Source of the DNA: Cinclus cinclus
Taxonomy: Eukaryota > Chordata > Aves > Passeriformes > Cinclidae
Assembly (NCBI RefSeq): GCF_963662255.1
Contig: NC_085056.1
Span: 5,081,716-5,145,715, forward strand
Length of the DNA: 64,000 bases
Reading direction: 5' to 3'
Below the pieces are notes generated by a model. It ran no database searches. It was not told the DNA's origin and saw nothing but the letters and a program-made list of their open reading frames with translations. Below, piece by piece: positions 58,661 to 64,000 of this stretch. Each line of letters starts with the position of its first letter. Position 1 is the first letter of the stretch. A program made the position numbers and the translations under genes.

Positions 58661-60017
58661 ATGTAGCTTGTAGAGGCAATTGGGTTTATTTAAAGGAATC
58701 CTGTCTTTTTGGTAGCCTGATTTGTAGCATGACTGAGTTGAAATTTGGTAGACTCAGCACTACAGTGGCAAAACTTCTTTTGATTTCAGCAAGACTGTAA
58801 TTTGTTTTGGTGTATCCATATTTGTCTGAGGTCACAGGTACAGAAACCTGTTGCAGACAGGGTGTTTATTTTTTTTTTCACCCCCCAGAAGTCGCTATCT
58901 GTAAAGGAATGAGTGATGCTTGGCTTTCTGTCAACAAACCTTCGATTTTTAATGACTCATCTGCAAGAGCTGATAAAGCATTGTGAAGCCCTTTGTTGAA
59001 GGGTTGGCTTAGCAGGATGTCGTGTGAGAAATGTGTAGAAACAAAAGAGCAGCAATTGCAGGTGTCTGGGGCACTTCTTCCTGAAGCTGATAGGCTGGTT
59101 TCTTAATTTAATCAGAATTATATGTATGTAGAAAATGAGTATATCAAGATGACTACTGTACATGGTGATTACACACTACTCACTGTTGAAATGAGATATG
59201 GGTTTTGTGTGCCAAATGAAACCTGTTTAATGAAGGTTACCTGTGATGTGACAGATGCAGCAGAGAGCTCATCTGAGCTTACCTAGAAAGCTGACCTAAA
59301 GGAAACATTCATTCCTTCAGTCATTAAGATCTGTGTGATTTTGGTTTTCCAGTTTCACCTTTGCTTTAAATTGTATGCCCCACACCTTTCCAGCTTTTGT
59401 GCATTTCCTGCATTTCTAGGATTTTAGCGTAAGTGCATAATGCAGAAGTGCACGTCAATGGGAATTGTTCAATTCAGCCTCACACTGAGGAGGAATAAGA
59501 TGTAGGAACAGCCTTGGAAAGTTCTGCCAACAGGGAAAAAATGCTGAATTTGCTGTCAGAGAAGTGGGTACTGCCTAGATGTTTCATCTGAATAAAGCCT
59601 ATGTTGCCCAGGTGTGCATCCCTCTGTGAGTACTGTGACTCTGAAAGGTACAGCAAATTGTGCTGGACAAGGAACACAGCTTTGTCTGGGTATTTAACCC
59701 ACCCAGCAGGACTTTGGAATGAGATTTCATCCTCTTCAGCCCTGGAGTGGCATCTGACTATGGCTAAAAGTCACAGGTTGAGCCAACAGTATTTCATCAC
59801 TGCAGGATTCTTGTGGTGTGCAAGTGAAAGTGCCTAAGGCCTCAGATTTATCTGTGCCCGGTTTCTCAAGAAACATAAGCATAGATTTATCTGTATAAGG
59901 AAATTAATTTTGTTCAAGGGAGAACTTGAAGCAGAATGCAGAAATGATTCTGGAATAAGGCAGGTGAAGTTGTTAGTTAAATCAGCCTCCATCCCTTGTG
60001 ATAAATAGATCAAGAAG
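58661..60017. other. Non-coding DNA, no gene recognised
   Basis: Holds a T10 run at 58,869-58,878 directly followed by CACCCCCC. Small open frames (for example 59,601-59,837 +) show no domain. Confidence 0.55.
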
Positions 60018-60046
60018 CTGGACAATTTATTGAATAAATTGTCCAG
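60018..60046. repeat. Perfect 29-bp palindrome (14-bp arms, 1-nt centre)
   Basis: CTGGACAATTTATT (60,018-60,031) is followed, after a single G, by its exact reverse complement AATAAATTGTCCAG (60,033-60,046). Both arms include mixed-sequence CTGGACAA, so this is not merely an AT-rich accident. It could extrude a cruciform, bind a dimeric factor, or reflect a templated inversion/duplication event during replication. Confidence 0.97.
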
Positions 60047-61259
60047 AGATGTCTGAATTATTTGCAGTGTCATTTCACCTGAGCCTGAGAAATGTGAGGC
60101 CAAATTTCAGCTGGCTATATTGCATTTCTCTCTAGAGCCAGAAATAGGATCTCAGCTGTTATAAACTGATTAATGAAGGTATTGTTATTTAGACCAGACC
60201 CTTAGGCTTGTAATGCCTAGTTTTAGCATAAATGGCCAAGCTGAGCCATTCTTTAGAAGGCATAGCTTTAATAGCTATTTGTCTAGTTCAGAAGCAAAAA
60301 ATTATAATGGCTTTCATTGTTTTGGCATGTTTTATTGTCTATGTTGCCTCCCAAAATGATTTACTTGGTTGTTTTGTTTTTGTTTTTGTTTTTTTTCTCT
60401 TGAACCTGTGTGGCATCATATTCGCATGGCACATGAAGATCCTGAGGTGAAAATAAATCCACAAAGATAAATATCAAACTTTGAGATGCTGCTCCATGTA
60501 ACTGAATGTTTATCTGAACTTCACACACAGCATCCAGTTAGATAATTTGCCCACGAGGCAAGTTTGTTTCATTTTTCACAATGTTCTGCTACTTGAGATT
60601 ATTTATTCACTGCAGCAGAGCTATGGACAAGCCTGATTTGTAAAGCAAGCACTGTGAGGATAGATACTGCAGTACTATCTTTCATGGAAAACTTTGGAGA
60701 GAGAAGCAAAGGAGTATCTCCCAAACACTGCATCCAGGATGGGTTAGAAAAACTGATGATGGTGCAACTGCAGAGGTAAGAGGAGAGTCCTCCTTTGTGG
60801 AAATGTCTTTTCCCTCTTATCCCTTCTGCTTGCCCTACAGTAACCTTACACCAGTATTTCAAAACTCTTGATATTATGTTAATAAAGAAAAAAGGTCAAG
60901 AACCTGAATATTTCTATAGTTATCTCCCTGGATGTATGTCTAGTTAGCAAAAGGGAGAGATTAGGTGTTTATTCCACCAATAAGTACAAAAAACTTTATA
61001 CCAGGCTGCTTAGCTGAAATTTAATAATCAGTACTCTATTAGACAATTCTTTACACTTAACAATCATTCTTGCATGAATGTGTTTGACAAGGGAAGCAGA
61101 GCTCATGTGCTGCATTAATTGTAATACATCTTGAGAGGTGTTGTCACAGGAGTTCTATTCCTTTCCACCTTTGTGTAGATGAAGTTAAACTACCCACTAA
61201 AAATTCAGCAAACCTAAACTGCAGCCAAGGAAAACATCTGCTTTGGACATGACTTACTT
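60047..61259. other. Non-coding DNA, no gene recognised
   Basis: Contains the T/G simple tract at 60,369-60,396. The 87-codon minus frame at 60,599-60,862 has no recognisable domain. Confidence 0.55.
60369..60396. repeat. (TTTTTG)n simple repeat
   Basis: Units TTGTTTTG, TTTTTG and TTTTTG lead into a run of eight T; a short, imperfect simple repeat. Confidence 0.88.
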
Positions 61260-61620
61260 TATTTTCTAGCAGGAGGGCTCCATATATCAGTGCCTTGCCT
61301 TGTCTAATTTCATTAATGTGATCTTGTGTCCATCGTGTGGCACTTTAATAGCCATTATTTGTGGCCTCCATCAAATAAAGCATTGACCATAAATCCAACC
61401 TCACGTAAATGAAGATATAAATGTCAATCTGCATTACTGTACAATATTTATTATTTTAATTAAATGAAACTGATTGTGGCATTTATTAGATCGCAGGTTC
61501 CATGTTGAAGGCAATGAAAGGCAAAAAACATAGCTTATTTAGCAAAGGCAAAAAGCTGCTTATTTAATGCACTTTTTAGAAATTGTCTTAGTGTTACTAA
61601 TAGGTTAATAGGCTCTGATA
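61260..61620. promoter_or_regulatory. Candidate conserved regulatory element (homeobox-rich)
   Basis: Homeobox-type cores are dense: CATTAATG at 61,311-61,318, TTTAATAG near 61,345, and the palindrome TTAATTAA at 61,456-61,463 in TTTTAATTAAATG. Words such as CAATCTGCATTA and GATTGTGGC (RUNX/CBF-like TGTGG) add to the cluster. There are no long homopolymers over 300 bases. Together with the 45.9 kb patch this is among the stronger enhancer candidates, still judged by texture and motif density only. Confidence 0.27.
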
Positions 61621-63339
61621 ATAGGTTACCAGAGGTAGGAATCTGTATGTGGAACACAATGTTTGTACATTTTTTTGGGACATAAACAAGTTAGTGAAGC
61701 CACACATGTAGAGCAGAAATATCAATGAACAAATATTTTAGGAAGGTGAACACCCTGATTTTGTTACTCATTTAGTAGTACAAGTATGTGCATTTAACGG
61801 GACAATTTTGTTTCATTTTCTCTAAATAGCAGGAGTTATCCCAGGTCAGATATTCTAGATTTTTGCTGGTAGTAATTAAACTTTTTTCAATGTGATCAGA
61901 CTTATTTTCCAAATTATTGTGGAAAATACAGAAAGCCTATAGCATTAAAATTCTGAGGCCAACTCCAGTACAAATCAGAAACTGTTCTTATTTATTCTCC
62001 TTTGGTTGTTCTGTTCTCTGGGCTTTTAATCCACAAAAAGAATACTCTACGCTGTTTGCACAGGTTGTAAGAAGGGATAATAATGGATAAAATTCCCTGG
62101 CCTTGATGCTGGCAATATTTTTTATCCAGAAAATATCATGTGTCAATAAAAAGTGTAAGACTGAAGATGTGATATTTGGTGCATTTCTTCACTTACAGGG
62201 AGCTGGGTGTTATCAAAACCTATTTTAGAGCAGCATATTTAGAGTCTGAACAATCTGTACCTCAAAGAAATCACAGCCCTCACCAATAGTCTGTGTCCAG
62301 AAAAGCTTCTGAATGATAGAGATGTTAAATACTTAGGAATAAAACCCCTGAGTTATAGTTTATCATTTTATGTTGGAAAATATTGATCCCATGGCTAATG
62401 AAGTCAGTGGCAAAACCTTAACTAACTCAGTTGGAAGTGTGGAAATTTGGGAAGTTAGGATTAAAAGGATGTTTCGTCTTTTTGTATATAAGCTTCCTTT
62501 CTATCTGTGTTTTTCACAATGATTCCTTGAAAATAAATAAAAATACACTAACCTAAAGGGAAATTGATTCAGCTCTTTAAACTTCTTGAGACTGTTTTCA
62601 GAGCAGTTTCAAATGTTTGTTAGAGATCTCTAGGATCTTTCCCAATAATGCTGTAAGTTTTTAAAATTAAATTGTCTTTCTTTCAGATCACTTTTAACTT
62701 AAAACATTTTTAGTGTATTTGTAACAAAGCTGCTCATGAGGTTCTTCTCTGTATCAAATCCTATTGCTCAGATCTAATTTAATTCCAGTAAAGAGGTGAA
62801 AATGCTTCTCTGAAGTTTGTCCTTTTGGTCACTCTGAGCCATGCATATTCATAGCACACTTGGAGTAATTATTAGATGTTATCTTTTCAAGCTAAGTGCC
62901 CAGCACTGCATGGCAAGGCACAGAATAAATTGATTTAGTAAAATCAAAGCTGAGAAGCTGGTACAGAGGAGAGACTGGATTTAAATGTAGTGCTTTACAT
63001 TTTTACAGGAGCTCCTCTCCTTTATTTCAAGACTTCTTTCCTGCAGTGAAATAACCAAGGAAATGCCTTTTTCTTCCCCAGAATCTGAAACCAAACAAAG
63101 CGATGGCAAGAATACTTCTGGAGTTCCACTTTTATGTTTAGCAATTTTAGTTCAGTATTGCTTTTTCAGCAAGAACTTGAAACTTTTTTTCTGTGATTTT
63201 ATAGGCCACTGCGTAGACACATAACTGTGTAACACTTCTGTTCTCCCCGAGTTTTCTTAACGTATTTTTCTTAATTTTCTTTTTGTTTGTATACACAGTT
63301 TGTACTTGTATAGTTTTGTGGTATTTGCTTTCAACCTTT
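61621..63339. other. Non-coding DNA, no recognised feature
   Basis: AT-rich single-copy-looking sequence; no gene, RNA or repeat family recognised. A polypyrimidine-AG site near 62,685 has no exon-like sequence after it. Confidence 0.55.
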
Positions 63340-63761
63340 CTAGTAGCTAAAGCAGGGACGTGGACTTGTGTTCATTCCCAGTGTGCAACACCTTTTTTCT
63401 GTGTTGCACCAAGGCAGTGAAAACTTCCTTTTCCCTGTTGCACTGAAACGAGAATTAATGTTGTTGAAGTAACCACTGACAGTGGGCTCCACGTACTGCT
63501 CCCTCCAAAAGTGGTCTAATGTTCCCTCTTGCTCAGAAGCCCTTGAGAAATTTGTAAAAGCACACATAGTGAGGGAAATGATTTCATCTCCAAATGCTGA
63601 TCCTGACAACCAAATTTCACTTTGAGCATCTGCTGCAATTCCTCATCTGAATATTGCAGCACTATTCCAGAGTCTTTTGCTCCAAAGTCTGCTGGCTGGC
63701 AGATGATGATCACTTTTAATATCCTTTTTGAGGTGGTTGGTTGGCTCTGTTCAAAGTCCAA
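63340..63761 (-). other. Uncertain exon-like or pseudogene-like open stretch
   Basis: Two overlapping minus-strand frames (63,761-63,516 and 63,609-63,340) are longer and compositionally more protein-like than most in the window. The first contains LQYSDEELQQMLKVKFG, with an amphipathic-helix pattern. A CAG acceptor-like site lies just inside its start. I recognise no family. The frames are offset, so if this is an old gene copy it carries a frameshift near 63,600. Chance openness is the simpler explanation. Confidence 0.12.
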
Positions 63762-64000
63762 GTAAGTTCACTTTCAGAGTTGTATTTTTTTTAATATATA
63801 TTCAGTCATGGTTGCTAGACAATATCTTTCTTCTGTCATCATGTACCAAAACTGAGTTCTTGAATGTTCTCAGAAGCTGTCTTTGTTTACATTTATGTTT
63901 GTTCTTATGTGCCAAGGCTGCTGTGATTTCTTCTAGCTCTGCTTGCCACCCTGAGATTCAAGTCCATTTCAGTGTTAGACGAGGTTGTGTAATTCTCTGA
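63762..64000. other. Non-coding DNA to window end
   Basis: A + frame open to the window edge from 63,728 is rich in Leu, Phe and Cys from T-rich DNA and shows no recognised domain. It cannot be judged further because it is cut by the window. Confidence 0.45.

Noticed and set aside
1..64000. Bacterial or phage systems, CRISPR arrays, operons
   Set aside because: Sequence texture, CR1 content, lack of long coding frames and absence of regularly spaced repeats all indicate vertebrate nuclear DNA.

Overview
This 64 kb window looks like non-coding nuclear DNA from a sauropsid vertebrate, most likely a bird. It is AT-rich. Open reading frames are short, overlapping and unsupported; the longest is 147 codons. 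There are no operons, ribosome-binding-site-led genes, tRNAs, rRNAs or CRISPR arrays. The one feature identified with high confidence is a decayed CR1 (chicken repeat 1) LINE copy at about 16,985-18,050. A second, very small CR1 3'-end remnant probably lies at about 23,883-23,930 on the minus strand. CR1 as the only recognisable interspersed repeat, together with very low repeat density, is typical of bird genomes. Turtles and crocodilians also carry CR1, so the call of a bird is an inference.

Layout: 1-12 kb is AT-rich intergenic or intronic DNA with a TA microsatellite near 2 kb, two stretches that read like conserved regulatory elements (about 3.5-3.9 and 8.8-9.25 kb), and a GC- and CpG-richer patch at 11.2-11.8 kb. 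From 12 to 25 kb the sequence is plain except for the CR1 copy, its small relative, and one short homeobox-motif-rich patch at 22.1 kb. From 25 to 47 kb there are several enhancer-like patches (25.5, 35.6, 45.9-46.3 kb), two independent 19-bp tandem duplications, a diverged duplication with a period of about 54 bp, and an A-rich/C13 tract at 36.7 kb. From 47 to 64 kb there are mono- and trinucleotide tracts, a second CpG-richer patch at 57.6-58.1 kb, a perfect 29-bp palindrome at 60.0 kb, and an enhancer-like patch at 61.3-61.6 kb.

No protein-coding gene or exon could be established. Long T-runs greatly outnumber long A-runs on the given strand, which would fit the window lying within a long intron or transcript read along the + strand. 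That is inference only. I found no convincing undescribed system; the findings are small structural or regulatory observations, most of them checkable by alignment to other bird genomes.
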